Assembly (NCBI GenBank): GCA_964496435.1
Contig: CAZBZP010000015.1
Span: 24,563-88,562 of the forward strand
Direction: 5' to 3'
Source of the DNA: Berkiella sp964496435
GTDB taxonomy: Bacteria > Pseudomonadota > Gammaproteobacteria > Berkiellales > Berkiellaceae
DNA: 64,000 bases
The translations under genes and the position numbers were made by a program. Under the pieces are notes generated by a model. That model was not told where the DNA came from. It was given only the letters and a program-made list of their open reading frames with translations, and made no database searches. Each line of letters starts with the position of its first letter. The first letter of the stretch is position 1. Positions 45,859 through 54,217 of this stretch are shown here, one piece after another.

Positions 45859-46634
45859 ACAAGCATTATGCTCATCGAAATAGAGGCTCTGCGATAATAC
45901 CTATCTTAATGGGGCTTATCATTCTTTGCATCCTTGTTTCTGGTTTTGTGAGCGTTATGTTAAATCATTCAAAAGGTTTTAATGTTGCTAACAATTTAAA
46001 ACAATTACAACGAAGGGGAAGTTCTGATCTCTTTTACTTCTCTGCTTTTCGCAACCCTGACTATCGTATTTTCTCTAACTTTAATAAACAAGATACTTTT
46101 AATAACACTTTAGAATTAATACCTTATGATGCCAAAATAATTGCTGGCACCAGTACCAGCGTGAATAATAGCGACACCATTACTGTTAGCTATCCTATGA
46201 ACCGTAACAATATGTTTAATTGTTTGGCTGTACAATCACCCGCAGGCCATAAAGTAGATTCTGTGCTTTTCGTTACCCCCAATCATGAACTTGCTTGCGC
46301 TCAACTTACCGATAATATGCCCATTTATACACATCCCGATGTACTTATTGAAGGTGTGGATGCCATGCGCATTCGTTATGGCGAAGACATTGATAATAAT
46401 GGCGAAGCAGATCGCTATGTTGCAGCAGACTACGCTGGTTTGATGATGTCACGGGTGGTCAATGTCAAAATTAGTTTGCTTATTCGGACCCCTGAAAAGG
46501 CCTATATGATGTTAGATGCGAAGTATTACACTTTACAAGATGTTGAGCTTGGCCCCTATAGCGATCATTATTTTCGAAAAGTGTATACTACAACGATCCC
46601 GATTGGTGGTTTAACATCTGGACAAATAGATTGA
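45855..46634 (+). CDS. Degenerate PilW-like protein
   Basis: A 259-residue protein with an N-terminal helix NRGSAIIPILMGLIILCILVSGFVSVML in the place of a prepilin leader. It lacks the G-F-x-x-x-E motif: there is no Phe and no glutamate at +5 (RGSAIIPILMG). The later region GVDAMRIRYGEDIDNNGEADRYVAADY matches PilW at 40275 (GVENFQVLYGEDLTGDFSADRYVNASY). It may be a membrane-anchored paralogue not cleaved by PilD. It overlaps the preceding gene by four bases. Confidence 0.75.
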   Translation: MNKHYAHRNRGSAIIPILMGLIILCILVSGFVSVMLNHSKGFNVANNLKQLQRRGSSDLFYFSAFRNPDYRIFSNFNKQDTFNNTLELIPYDAKIIAGTSTSVNNSDTITVSYPMNRNNMFNCLAVQSPAGHKVDSVLFVTPNHELACAQLTDNMPIYTHPDVLIEGVDAMRIRYGEDIDNNGEADRYVAADYAGLMMSRVVNVKISLLIRTPEKAYMMLDAKYYTLQDVELGPYSDHYFRKVYTTTIPIGGLTSGQID

Positions 46635-46692
46635 GCTGCTTTCCCAAGGAAAGGGTGATGGCTTACATGGAAAAAATTGATTGAGGCTGATT

Positions 46693-47088
46693 ATGCGTAA
46701 AAAGATAAGCGGTTTTACTTTAATTGAAGTGATGATAGTTGTTGTCATTATGGGCGTTTTAGTCGCTATTGCCTATCCAGCTTATACAAACCATATGCTT
46801 AGAGCGCGCCGTGCTGATGGCCAGGCAGCACTCTTAAACTTATCCGCCTTAATGGAAAGTTATTTCACCGAAAATAACACTTATGTTGGTGCAACCCCAG
46901 CAGCATTGGGCATCACAACTGCCTCTCAACAAGGCTATTACTCCGTGAGCGTTACCTCTGCAACCGCAACAAGCTATACCATCACTGCAGCCCCACAAGG
47001 TGTGCAAACAGCAGATACCACTTGTGGTTCTTTAACACTCACCAATACTAATGTGAAGGGGCCTAATCCTTCGACTTGCTGGGACTGA
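46693..47088 (+). CDS. pilE: Type IV pilin-like protein PilE
   Basis: A 131-residue pilin. The leader MRKKISG is cut before FTLIEVMIVVVIMGVLVAIAYPAYTNHMLRARRADGQAAL, with Glu at +5. Cysteines in TTCGSLT and PSTCWD can form the C-terminal D-loop disulphide. GAGG six bases before the ATG at 46693 fixes the start; the open frame from 46681 uses a TTG. It is the last gene of the pilus locus. Confidence 0.93.
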   Translation: MRKKISGFTLIEVMIVVVIMGVLVAIAYPAYTNHMLRARRADGQAALLNLSALMESYFTENNTYVGATPAALGITTASQQGYYSVSVTSATATSYTITAAPQGVQTADTTCGSLTLTNTNVKGPNPSTCWD

Positions 47089-47093
47089 ATGCC

Positions 47094-47192
47094 ATCACCT
47101 CGCTTACGCTCGTGGCTTGAACCCACCGCCTCGCTACGCTCGTGGGTGGGCTACTACATAACACCGCTACCGCGGTTGTTGATGAAGACTTT
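47094..47192 (+). repeat. Dispersed two-part hairpin repeat, copy D
   Basis: On the plus strand, CCCACCGCCTCG...CGTGGGTGGG forms the variable hairpin. The constant tail CTACTACATAACACCGC, then TACCGCGGTTGTTGATGAAG, follows. The 408 bases between pilE and tacT hold this element and otherwise no recognisable gene. Confidence 0.75.
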
Positions 47193-47496
47193 AGATTTAG
47201 TGAGTGGAAACTTCAAAACAATTTTCTTTTTGTGAGCTTGTCGTAAACCTCATCAGCGCTTTTCTATAGCCTTTTTAAACACTTTACGAACGGTATCACC
47301 GAGCTTTTCTCATTCCTTTAAAGCAGTAGTTTTCAAGCTGATTATTGGATTTCTAAAGTTTTTTGATTAATTGATAAAGATATAAGCGATTGTTTCTTAA
47401 TTATTTTTCCCCCTCTCTTTTGTCCACCTCTGATAAGCTCTGTTAACAAAATATATTTCTTGCTTCATGCAGTGATGCTTTGTTGCTCAACATCAT

Positions 47497-47985
47497 TTAA
47501 AGCTGGTGTTTGATATCCTCTAAAGGTAAAAACAGGGTTAATTCTAGCTTACTTTCTAAAAACCCATAACGTTGATAGTAGGATTTTGCTATGTCATCTA
47601 TCGCATGAACAAGAAGCCCTCGTACGGCAGCTATTCTGGATGCTTCAATTGTTTTAATTAAAGCTTCCTTTAAGAGGTGTCTTCCAATACGTTTTTCTTG
47701 CCATTTTAAATCAACAGCAAGCCTCGCAAGAATCATGACAGGTATTCTTTCTGGCGCATTTTGTTTATAAGTTCTTGTCATTTCCTCTCGATTCACACTG
47801 CCATACACTAGCGAGTAGTAAGCAATCACTGCTTTATCTACACAAACAACCCGTGTTGTCGAGAACTTATTTTGGTTGTCTAGCGCTCTCGTTTTAAGCC
47901 AATTATTTAGTGAGTTGTTACCGCAATCAAAGTCACACAGTTCATGTTCTTCAGATATTGGTTCAGGTGCACTTATTTCTCCCAC
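47497..47985 (-). CDS. GNAT acetyltransferase toxin, TacT-like
   Basis: A 162-residue GNAT protein. The acetyl-CoA binding segment ILARLAVDLKWQEKRIGRHLLKEALIK (normally with Q/RxxGxG/A) and the late YYQRYGFLES motif are typical. TacT-type toxins acetylate the amino group of aminoacyl-tRNAs and stop translation. The GTG start at 47985 overlaps the antitoxin end by 13 bases, a usual arrangement. Confidence 0.88.
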   Translation of the reverse strand: MGEISAPEPISEEHELCDFDCGNNSLNNWLKTRALDNQNKFSTTRVVCVDKAVIAYYSLVYGSVNREEMTRTYKQNAPERIPVMILARLAVDLKWQEKRIGRHLLKEALIKTIEASRIAAVRGLLVHAIDDIAKSYYQRYGFLESKLELTLFLPLEDIKHQL

Positions 47986-48278
47986 GGTGCTTTCTCTTTA
48001 AGCAGGGCTTTTAATGCTGGTATTTCTTTGGGAGGGGCATCCAACATTTTTTTAAAGCTATCAAAGTCTTTATCGCTTAAAAAGAAGTCATGCCTATCAA
48101 GAAGATCATTCTCAACTGCCCGAGTAACGGCATCAATGATGTAGCTAGTACGGTCTGAATGAGGGCGCAACTTAACAGCTTTATCTAAAAGGGCAAGATT
48201 TTTAACCGGATATTTCAAGTTAACAACCTTTTTTTCAGCAGATTTTTTGTTTTGGGGACTCTTGCGTGCAGATTCCAT
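47973..48278 (-). CDS. DUF1778 antitoxin, TacA-like
   Basis: A 101-residue protein. A ribbon-helix-helix segment (VVNLKYPVKNLALLDKAVKLRPHSDRTSYIIDAVTRAVE, about 18-57) binds DNA. A C-terminal toxin-binding tail (LSDKDFDSFKKMLDAPPKEIPALKALLKEKAPWEK) matches DUF1778 antitoxins. An AGGTG box before the ATG at 48278 fixes the start; a frame to 48341 would run through the operators. It is expected to repress its own promoter. Confidence 0.9.
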   Translation of the reverse strand: MESARKSPQNKKSAEKKVVNLKYPVKNLALLDKAVKLRPHSDRTSYIIDAVTRAVENDLLDRHDFFLSDKDFDSFKKMLDAPPKEIPALKALLKEKAPWEK

Positions 48279-48288
48279 AAAATCACCT

Positions 48289-48343
48289 ATATATACGTTG
48301 TATATATGATAACTATATACCAGGGTGTATACGTTGTACACAC
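48289..48343. promoter_or_regulatory. Two palindromic operators of the TacA/TacT pair
   Basis: Palindrome 1 (48289-48307) is ATATATAC-GTT-GTATATAT, perfect in both arms. Palindrome 2 (48325-48343) is GTGTATAC-GTT-GTACACAC, with seven of eight arm pairs. The centres are 36 bases apart, and both share the core TATACGTTGTA. They lie directly upstream of tacA, where ribbon-helix-helix antitoxins bind. The rest of the 350 bases to fnlB holds repeat E. Confidence 0.7.
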
Positions 48344-48410
48344 CGCTGGTCTATCTAAGTGGGTTTTAGAGGTTATCCTTGCATGTACACTAATTACAAG
48401 GCATATTTTG

Positions 48411-48512
48411 ACCCCACCACCTTCCGCCTACGCTTAGAGCTTTGGCTGACAAGCACTTACGCTCGTGGGTGGGCTACTACATAACACCGCTACCGCGGTT
48501 GTTGATGAAGAC
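48411..48512 (+). repeat. Dispersed two-part hairpin repeat, copy E
   Basis: CCCCACCACC...CGTGGGTGGG encloses a variable stem, followed by the constant tail CTACTACATAACACCGC, TACCGCGGTTGTTGATGAAG. The tail is identical to that of copy D. It lies between the tacA operators and fnlB with no gene on it. Confidence 0.75.
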
Positions 48513-48628
48513 TTTGTAAGATTGAAACCCAACTTTCAATAATCGCTATTTTTAAATTGAGCTTAAATGACTCTTGCGGTACTGTAGTACTACTATTTTT
48601 AGGCTATTGAAAGCCATTTATATTAAGT

Positions 48629-49507
48629 ATGAAGAACATGGAAAATAACAATAAAATGAGAGTTCTTATCTTTGGCGCAACTGGGATGTTAGGCAGTACT
48701 TTATTCAGGTATCTGTCACTTGACCCTACTTTAGATGTCTTTGCCACTGTGCGCTCTTATCAAACAGATAAGCATTTTTCAAAGGAATTGACGCAGAAAT
48801 TAATCACTGGCGTTAATATCGATAACTACAATTCTTTGATAGAAACCTACATAAAAGTAAAACCCGATGTGGTTATCAATTGTATTGGGTTAGTAAAACA
48901 ATTAAATGAAGCTACCCAACCTCTGAAAGCTATTTTTGTAAATGCGCAATTTCCGCACCAGCTTTCTGAGCTTTGCAAATTAACCAACAGCCGCTTTATT
49001 CACATCAGCACGGATTGTGTGTTCTCTGGCAAAAAAGGAAATTACACCGAAGACGATGCGCCGGATGCCAAAGATCTCTACGGGCGTTCCAAATTGTTAG
49101 GTGAAGTGACAGAGCCACATGCCCTCACACTACGCACCTCGATTATTGGGCATGAACTGGAAAGCAAAAAAGGCCTTTTGGAGTGGTTCTTATCACAGGG
49201 CAATCAAACCAAGGGTTTTAATAAAGCCATTTTCTCAGGGCTACCCACCATTGAATTGGCCAAAGTGATTAAAAGCGCGCTTAAGCAACCACAATTACAT
49301 GGTTTGTATCATGTTTCCAGCCAAGCCATTAATAAATTCGATCTGCTTTGCCTTATAGCCAAAACCTATCAAAAAACCATTGATATTATCAAAGATGAAC
49401 AGTTGGTTATTGATCGCTCGCTCAATAGCGCACGCTTTCAAGCGGCAAGTGGTTATGTCGCACCTACTTGGCCAGAATTAATCTCTATCATGCATCAATC
49501 TCGCTAA
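48629..49507 (+). CDS. SDR-family sugar-nucleotide reductase (FnlB/RmlD-like)
   Basis: A 292-residue short-chain reductase with NAD(P)-binding FGATGMLGSTLFR and the active-site YGRSKLLGE (YxxxK), plus HISTDCVFSGKKGNYTEDD. Because the next gene is a WecB-like epimerase of the FnlC type, it probably reduces a 4-keto-6-deoxy UDP-HexNAc in synthesis of UDP-L-FucNAc or a related sugar. dTDP-rhamnose reductase is the alternative. No clear ribosome site marks the start, so ATGs at 48638 or 48656 are possible. It opens the polysaccharide cluster. Confidence 0.8.
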   Translation: MKNMENNNKMRVLIFGATGMLGSTLFRYLSLDPTLDVFATVRSYQTDKHFSKELTQKLITGVNIDNYNSLIETYIKVKPDVVINCIGLVKQLNEATQPLKAIFVNAQFPHQLSELCKLTNSRFIHISTDCVFSGKKGNYTEDDAPDAKDLYGRSKLLGEVTEPHALTLRTSIIGHELESKKGLLEWFLSQGNQTKGFNKAIFSGLPTIELAKVIKSALKQPQLHGLYHVSSQAINKFDLLCLIAKTYQKTIDIIKDEQLVIDRSLNSARFQAASGYVAPTWPELISIMHQSR

Positions 49508-49526
49508 AGGAAGTTGAAAAGGATTT

Positions 49527-50651
49527 ATGCGCAAAATAATGACGATTATCGGCACCCGCCCCGAACTAATTAAAATGTGTCGTGTTATTCATGAGCTTGA
49601 CAAGCACACACAGCATATCTTAGTGCACACGGGACAAAATTCAGATTATGAATTAAATCAGATTTTTTTTGATGATTTAGAAATTCGAAAACCAGATTAT
49701 TTTCTCAATGCCAACACAGGCAATGCCATCAACACCATTGCGAAGATTTTGCAAGAAACCGATAAACTCCTTGAGCTTGAAAAACCCGAAGCTGTCCTGA
49801 TTTATGGTGACACCAATTCCTGCTTAAGCATTATCGCGGCCAAGAAAAGACAAATTCCCATCTTTCATATGGAAGCAGGCAACCGCTGTTTTGATCAACG
49901 CGTGCCAGAAGAGGCCAACCGTAAATTGATTGATCACTTAAGTGATATCAACATCGTGTTGACAGAACATGCTAGGCGTTATCTATTAGCTGAAGGCTTA
50001 AGCGCCGACAGGATTATTAAATCAGGCTCACACCTTGAAGAAGTGCTTGATTACTATATGCCCAAGGTGAACGATTCAACCATTTTGCAGCAATTGAATT
50101 TAAGCCCTAAAAAGTATTTCATTGTCAGTGCCCATCGTGAAGAAAACGTCGACTACGAAGAAAACATCAGCAACTTCCTAGCAACACTTACCGCAATTAA
50201 AAATACTTATAACATGCCCATTGTGGTTTCAACTCATCCCAGAACCAGGATGCGTTTAGAGAAAATCGGGATTGCTCATTTAGATGCGCAAATTCACTTT
50301 TTAAAACCCTTTGGCTATTCCGATTACATCAAATTGCAAATGAATGCTTTTTGCATTCTTTCAGATTCTGGCACCATCACCGAAGAAGCTTCCTTCTTAA
50401 AATTGCCTGCTATCACGATTCGCAATGCGCATGAGCGCCCAGAAGGCATGGACGAAGGCACTTTAATCATGAGCGGCCTTAAACCTGAAAATGTGTTAGA
50501 TGCCATTAAGGTGGTAAGCACGCAACATCAAGATAAACAAGATTGCCGCAAATTAGTGGCAGACTATGCGGGCGGGAGTGTTTCAAAGAAAATCCTGAAA
50601 ATAGTTTTAAGTTACATTGACTTTGTAAATAGGGTGGTCTGGTTTAAATGA
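49527..50651 (+). CDS. UDP-HexNAc 2-epimerase (WecB family, FnlC-like)
   Basis: A 374-residue epimerase with TIIGTRPELIKMCRVI, LVHTGQNSDYELN, YGDTNSC and FHMEAGNRCFDQRVPEEANRKLIDH. The MEAGNRCFD-type motif is typical of the FnlC/CapG/WbvD group that acts on UDP-L-pneumosamine-like sugars rather than UDP-GlcNAc itself. It follows the reductase by 19 bases and overlaps the wzm start by four, so all three are co-transcribed. Confidence 0.87.
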   Translation: MRKIMTIIGTRPELIKMCRVIHELDKHTQHILVHTGQNSDYELNQIFFDDLEIRKPDYFLNANTGNAINTIAKILQETDKLLELEKPEAVLIYGDTNSCLSIIAAKKRQIPIFHMEAGNRCFDQRVPEEANRKLIDHLSDINIVLTEHARRYLLAEGLSADRIIKSGSHLEEVLDYYMPKVNDSTILQQLNLSPKKYFIVSAHREENVDYEENISNFLATLTAIKNTYNMPIVVSTHPRTRMRLEKIGIAHLDAQIHFLKPFGYSDYIKLQMNAFCILSDSGTITEEASFLKLPAITIRNAHERPEGMDEGTLIMSGLKPENVLDAIKVVSTQHQDKQDCRKLVADYAGGSVSKKILKIVLSYIDFVNRVVWFK

Positions 50652-51478
50652 ATCCACATGCAGCCCCTAAAACCAATTTCACGGAAATCCTACGCTGCGC
50701 CTTACGTAATCGTCAGCTTATCCTGCAAATGACCAAACGGGAAATTTTGCAGCGCTATCGTGGCTCTGTGCTGGGGATTTTTTGGTCTTTGTTTTCTCCC
50801 CTGTTAATGCTTGGCATTTATACCTTCTTCTTCTCCTTTGTTTTCAAAGCGCGCTGGGGAACGGAACAAAACGATAGCTATGAAAACTATGCCATCATTT
50901 TATTTGTTGGCTTAATTATTCATGGCATCTTTGCTGAATGCATTAACCGAGCCCCCACCCTGATTTTAGGTAATGCCAACTTTGTTAAAAAAGTGATTTT
51001 TCCTTTAGAAGTGCTTCCCTGGGTTGCCCTTGGCAGCGCACTATTCCAAGCTTGCATTAGCTTTGGGGTCTTATTGTTGGGCCAGCTTATATTTAGCGGC
51101 ACCTTACATTGGACTATATTTTTAACTCCCCTCATCATCATCCCCTTTGTTTTTATGCTTATGGGCTTTTTATGGTTATTATCCGCGGCAGGTGTTTATT
51201 TAAGAGATATCAGCCAAGCAACAGGCATCATCACCTCCGTGTTGCTATTTGTGTCCCCTATTTTCTATTCCTTATCAATGCTGCCAGCAAAAATTCAAAC
51301 CTTGGCGCTCTTTAATCCCTTAACGATTATTATTGTCGAATTACGCAATGTCTTAGTCTTTGACAAAATACCCGATTGGTCATTGCTCGGCGTTTATAGC
51401 TTCTTAAGCTTTATGGTAGCGTGGTTTGGCTTCGTGGCTTTTCAAAAAACAAGACAGGGGTTTGCCGATGTCATCTGA
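50648..51478 (+). CDS. wzm: Polysaccharide ABC exporter permease (Wzm)
   Basis: A 276-residue ABC-2-type permease with about six helices. The conserved start QMTKREILQRYRGSVLGIFWSLFSPLLMLGIYTFFFSFVFK and the late SPIFYSLSMLPAKIQTLALFNPLTIIIVELRN identify it. It moves undecaprenyl-linked polysaccharide across the inner membrane with Wzt. It overlaps wzt by eleven bases. Confidence 0.93.
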   Translation: MNPHAAPKTNFTEILRCALRNRQLILQMTKREILQRYRGSVLGIFWSLFSPLLMLGIYTFFFSFVFKARWGTEQNDSYENYAIILFVGLIIHGIFAECINRAPTLILGNANFVKKVIFPLEVLPWVALGSALFQACISFGVLLLGQLIFSGTLHWTIFLTPLIIIPFVFMLMGFLWLLSAAGVYLRDISQATGIITSVLLFVSPIFYSLSMLPAKIQTLALFNPLTIIIVELRNVLVFDKIPDWSLLGVYSFLSFMVAWFGFVAFQKTRQGFADVI

Positions 51479-52859
51479 TGATATAGCTATCCGTGTTCAA
51501 GGGGTGAGTAAGTGCTATGAAATTTATCATCGCCCTCAAAATAGACTCAAACAAATTGTGCTGCCAGGCCTTCAGAAAGTGCTTGGCCAAAGCCCTAAAA
51601 ACTATTACGAACCCTTTTGGGCACTCAAAGATATTAATTTTGAAATAAAACGCGGCGAAAGCGTTGGCATTATTGGCCAAAACGGCAGTGGGAAAAGTAC
51701 GCTGTTGCAATTGATTACGGGGATTTTGAGGCCAACGACAGGCACCGTTGAGGTGAATGGCAAAGTGGCGGCCTTGATTGAATTAGGCTCCGGCTTTAAC
51801 CCGGAATTCACCGGCAGAGAAAATGTTTATCTCAATGCCAGCATCTTAGGCTTAACAAGAGAAGAAACGGATCAAAAATTTGATCAAATAGCCGCCTTTG
51901 CCGATATTGGCGAGCATCTAGAAATGGCTGTTAAAACCTACTCAAGCGGCATGATGATGCGCTTGGCCTTTGCTGTGCAAATGGCAGTCGATCCAGATGT
52001 TCTCATTATCGATGAAGCCTTGGGTGTTGGCGATGCGAAGTTTCAGTTAAAATGCTTTAAGAAGCTTGCAGATTTAAAAGCAAATGGGACGACGATATTG
52101 TTTGTGTCGCATGCGGTAGAGCTAATCCGTTCATTTTGTGAAGTTGGGATAGTTCTCAATAAAGGAGAGCTCATATACAATGGAAACTCCAGAGCGGCTA
52201 CAGTAATATATTTATCAATTCTATTTCCAAAAGAACACAAGAATGAATTACCAAAAGCAATAAACAAAGACTTAGATACCAAAGTTATTGAAAAATATAG
52301 CTCATCCTCAATACTCCGAGTAGAGCCAGAAAGTATGGATTGTCATACCTTTGGTCTTGGTGGCGCCCGCATAATTAATTTTGAATTGCATGATATAACT
52401 TATCCCAACATTCTCACTAGTGGACAAAAAACAAAAATACAATGTGATTTTACTTGGGATTTGGATGTAATCAATAAACTTATACTGGAAGGGTATTCAA
52501 ATAACATTAGTGTTGGAATAGCATTTGCTGACAAACAAGGAAATTACATATTTGGATGCAATGGTTTTGACGCTGGTCTTGAGATAGAGTGCATTAATGC
52601 GAATAGTTGTGGTTCGGCATTTTCATTTGAATTACCTTTTCTTATGGAAGGTGATTATTTTATTAACATATCTATTGCATTTGGGACACTCTCTCACCAT
52701 GTAGAACTAAAATGGTATGATTGTGCCATACCTGTCAAAATTCTAAAATCTGAAAGAAATGTGTTTGGGCTAATGGCAATAAAATATCAAATGAATATAA
52801 CTAATAAGACTAAGGAAAATATAAGCGAATTGCAATCTCCTTTTATTAAGGAATTGTAA
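51468..52859 (+). CDS. wzt: Polysaccharide ABC exporter ATPase (Wzt) with carbohydrate-binding C-domain
   Basis: A 463-residue ATPase. The N-terminal domain (1-235) has Walker A GQNGSGKS (70-77), signature YSSGMMMRL (near 158), Walker B VLIIDE and switch LFVSH. The C-terminal part (about 285-460) has the beta-sandwich character of Wzt_C domains that read the chain's end modification. AGGGG before the ATG at 51468 fixes the start. From about 52130, the codons become much more AT-rich than in the ATPase domain, consistent with exchange of the antigen-specific half. Confidence 0.93.
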   Translation: MSSDDIAIRVQGVSKCYEIYHRPQNRLKQIVLPGLQKVLGQSPKNYYEPFWALKDINFEIKRGESVGIIGQNGSGKSTLLQLITGILRPTTGTVEVNGKVAALIELGSGFNPEFTGRENVYLNASILGLTREETDQKFDQIAAFADIGEHLEMAVKTYSSGMMMRLAFAVQMAVDPDVLIIDEALGVGDAKFQLKCFKKLADLKANGTTILFVSHAVELIRSFCEVGIVLNKGELIYNGNSRAATVIYLSILFPKEHKNELPKAINKDLDTKVIEKYSSSSILRVEPESMDCHTFGLGGARIINFELHDITYPNILTSGQKTKIQCDFTWDLDVINKLILEGYSNNISVGIAFADKQGNYIFGCNGFDAGLEIECINANSCGSAFSFELPFLMEGDYFINISIAFGTLSHHVELKWYDCAIPVKILKSERNVFGLMAIKYQMNITNKTKENISELQSPFIKEL

Positions 52860-52911
52860 TTAAACCTACGAGGGCTTCTTATTTTCGATAGCAACTTAAG
52901 GAAGAATAAAG

Positions 52912-54210
52912 ATGTCTCGATCAATTTTATTTGTGGGTTTTGTTAACAGCCCACATACTGCTCGTTGGATTGATCTTATTGCTGATAAGGGATGGGACCT
53001 ACATTTTTTTCCTGTCTACCAAATGCCACCGCATCCTAATTTACGTAATGTCACGCTTCATCATCCTTGGCTTTCATTTCACCCCAGATTATGGATAAAA
53101 AATGCTTTTAATTCATTGTTTTTGGGGCTTTTACCAAAACAACCTATTCTTCATACAGCAACTTACCCTAATATCAATGTTAACCCTGTCTTTCGTATTC
53201 CTGTCACTTCCATTTTAGAAAATAAACTGCATAAAATGAAAACAGCGCCGCTTGGTGAGTCCGACGTTCGTGCTATGTTGCCCTTCGGCCCCTATGTGTT
53301 AGCACAACTTATCAAAAAACTAAAACCAGATTTAATTCATTCAATGGAATTTCAACATGCTGGATATACTGTCCTCAAAACAAAAGAACTGTTAGGCAAC
53401 AATCAGTTTCCAAAATGGTTAGCAACGAATTGGGGCTCCGACATCTATTATTATAAAAATTTCCCCGACCATAAAAAGCAAATTACGCGCTTGTTGCAAA
53501 ATATTGATTATTATTCTTGTGAATGCGAAAGAGATATTACGCAAGCCAAAGATCTTGGCATGAAAACAGATTTTACGACAACCTTACTAAACACAGGTGG
53601 TTTTGATATCGAAAGAATCAAGCCTGTGAGAAATAGCCTTCAGACATCTAAACGTCGTATTATTATGGTGAAAGGATACCAGCATTTTGCTGGGAGAGCG
53701 CTTACAGCACTTGATGCTTTATCAAAATGTGCTGATTTATTAAAAGATTATCGCATCATTGTGTATTCCACATCAGCAGAAGTCTACGAGAAAATTGAAG
53801 AATTGCGCCTGTTCTATGACCTTAACATTCAAAGTCTTGGTCCGCTAGATGCAAGCCATGAAAAAATGCTGCGCTTATTTGCACATGCCAGAATTTATCT
53901 TGGTGTCAGCATATCTGATGCAATTAGCACCTCAATGCTAGAAGCTATGGCTATGGGTGCATTTCCAATACAAACAAACACAGCCTGCTGCGATGAATGG
54001 ATTAAAGATGGCGAAACAGGATTTAGCATCCCACCTGATGATATTAACTTTATTGCTCAACGCATTCGAGAAGCATTATTGAATGACGAATTGGTAAATA
54101 AAGCTGCCGAGCTAAATTGGCAAGTGGTATGTGATAGGTTAGACAAAATTGTGATCAGAAAAAAAGAAGTTGCTCTTTATGATCAGATTTTTAGTCAAAT
54201 AGGAAAGTAA
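52912..54210 (+). CDS. Glycosyltransferase, GT4-like
   Basis: A 432-residue GT-B-type protein, likely cytoplasmic face. The N-terminal half opens with ILFVGFVNSPHTARWIDLIADKGWDLHFF. The C-terminal half has YLGVSISDAISTSMLEAMAMGAFPIQTNTACCDEWIKDGETGFSIPPDD, a typical GT4 donor-binding region with the E-x7-E pattern. It should add a sugar to the O-chain. The donor is unknown. It follows wzt by 52 bases. Confidence 0.85.
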   Translation: MSRSILFVGFVNSPHTARWIDLIADKGWDLHFFPVYQMPPHPNLRNVTLHHPWLSFHPRLWIKNAFNSLFLGLLPKQPILHTATYPNINVNPVFRIPVTSILENKLHKMKTAPLGESDVRAMLPFGPYVLAQLIKKLKPDLIHSMEFQHAGYTVLKTKELLGNNQFPKWLATNWGSDIYYYKNFPDHKKQITRLLQNIDYYSCECERDITQAKDLGMKTDFTTTLLNTGGFDIERIKPVRNSLQTSKRRIIMVKGYQHFAGRALTALDALSKCADLLKDYRIIVYSTSAEVYEKIEELRLFYDLNIQSLGPLDASHEKMLRLFAHARIYLGVSISDAISTSMLEAMAMGAFPIQTNTACCDEWIKDGETGFSIPPDDINFIAQRIREALLNDELVNKAAELNWQVVCDRLDKIVIRKKEVALYDQIFSQIGK

Positions 54211-54217
54211 TAAACAC

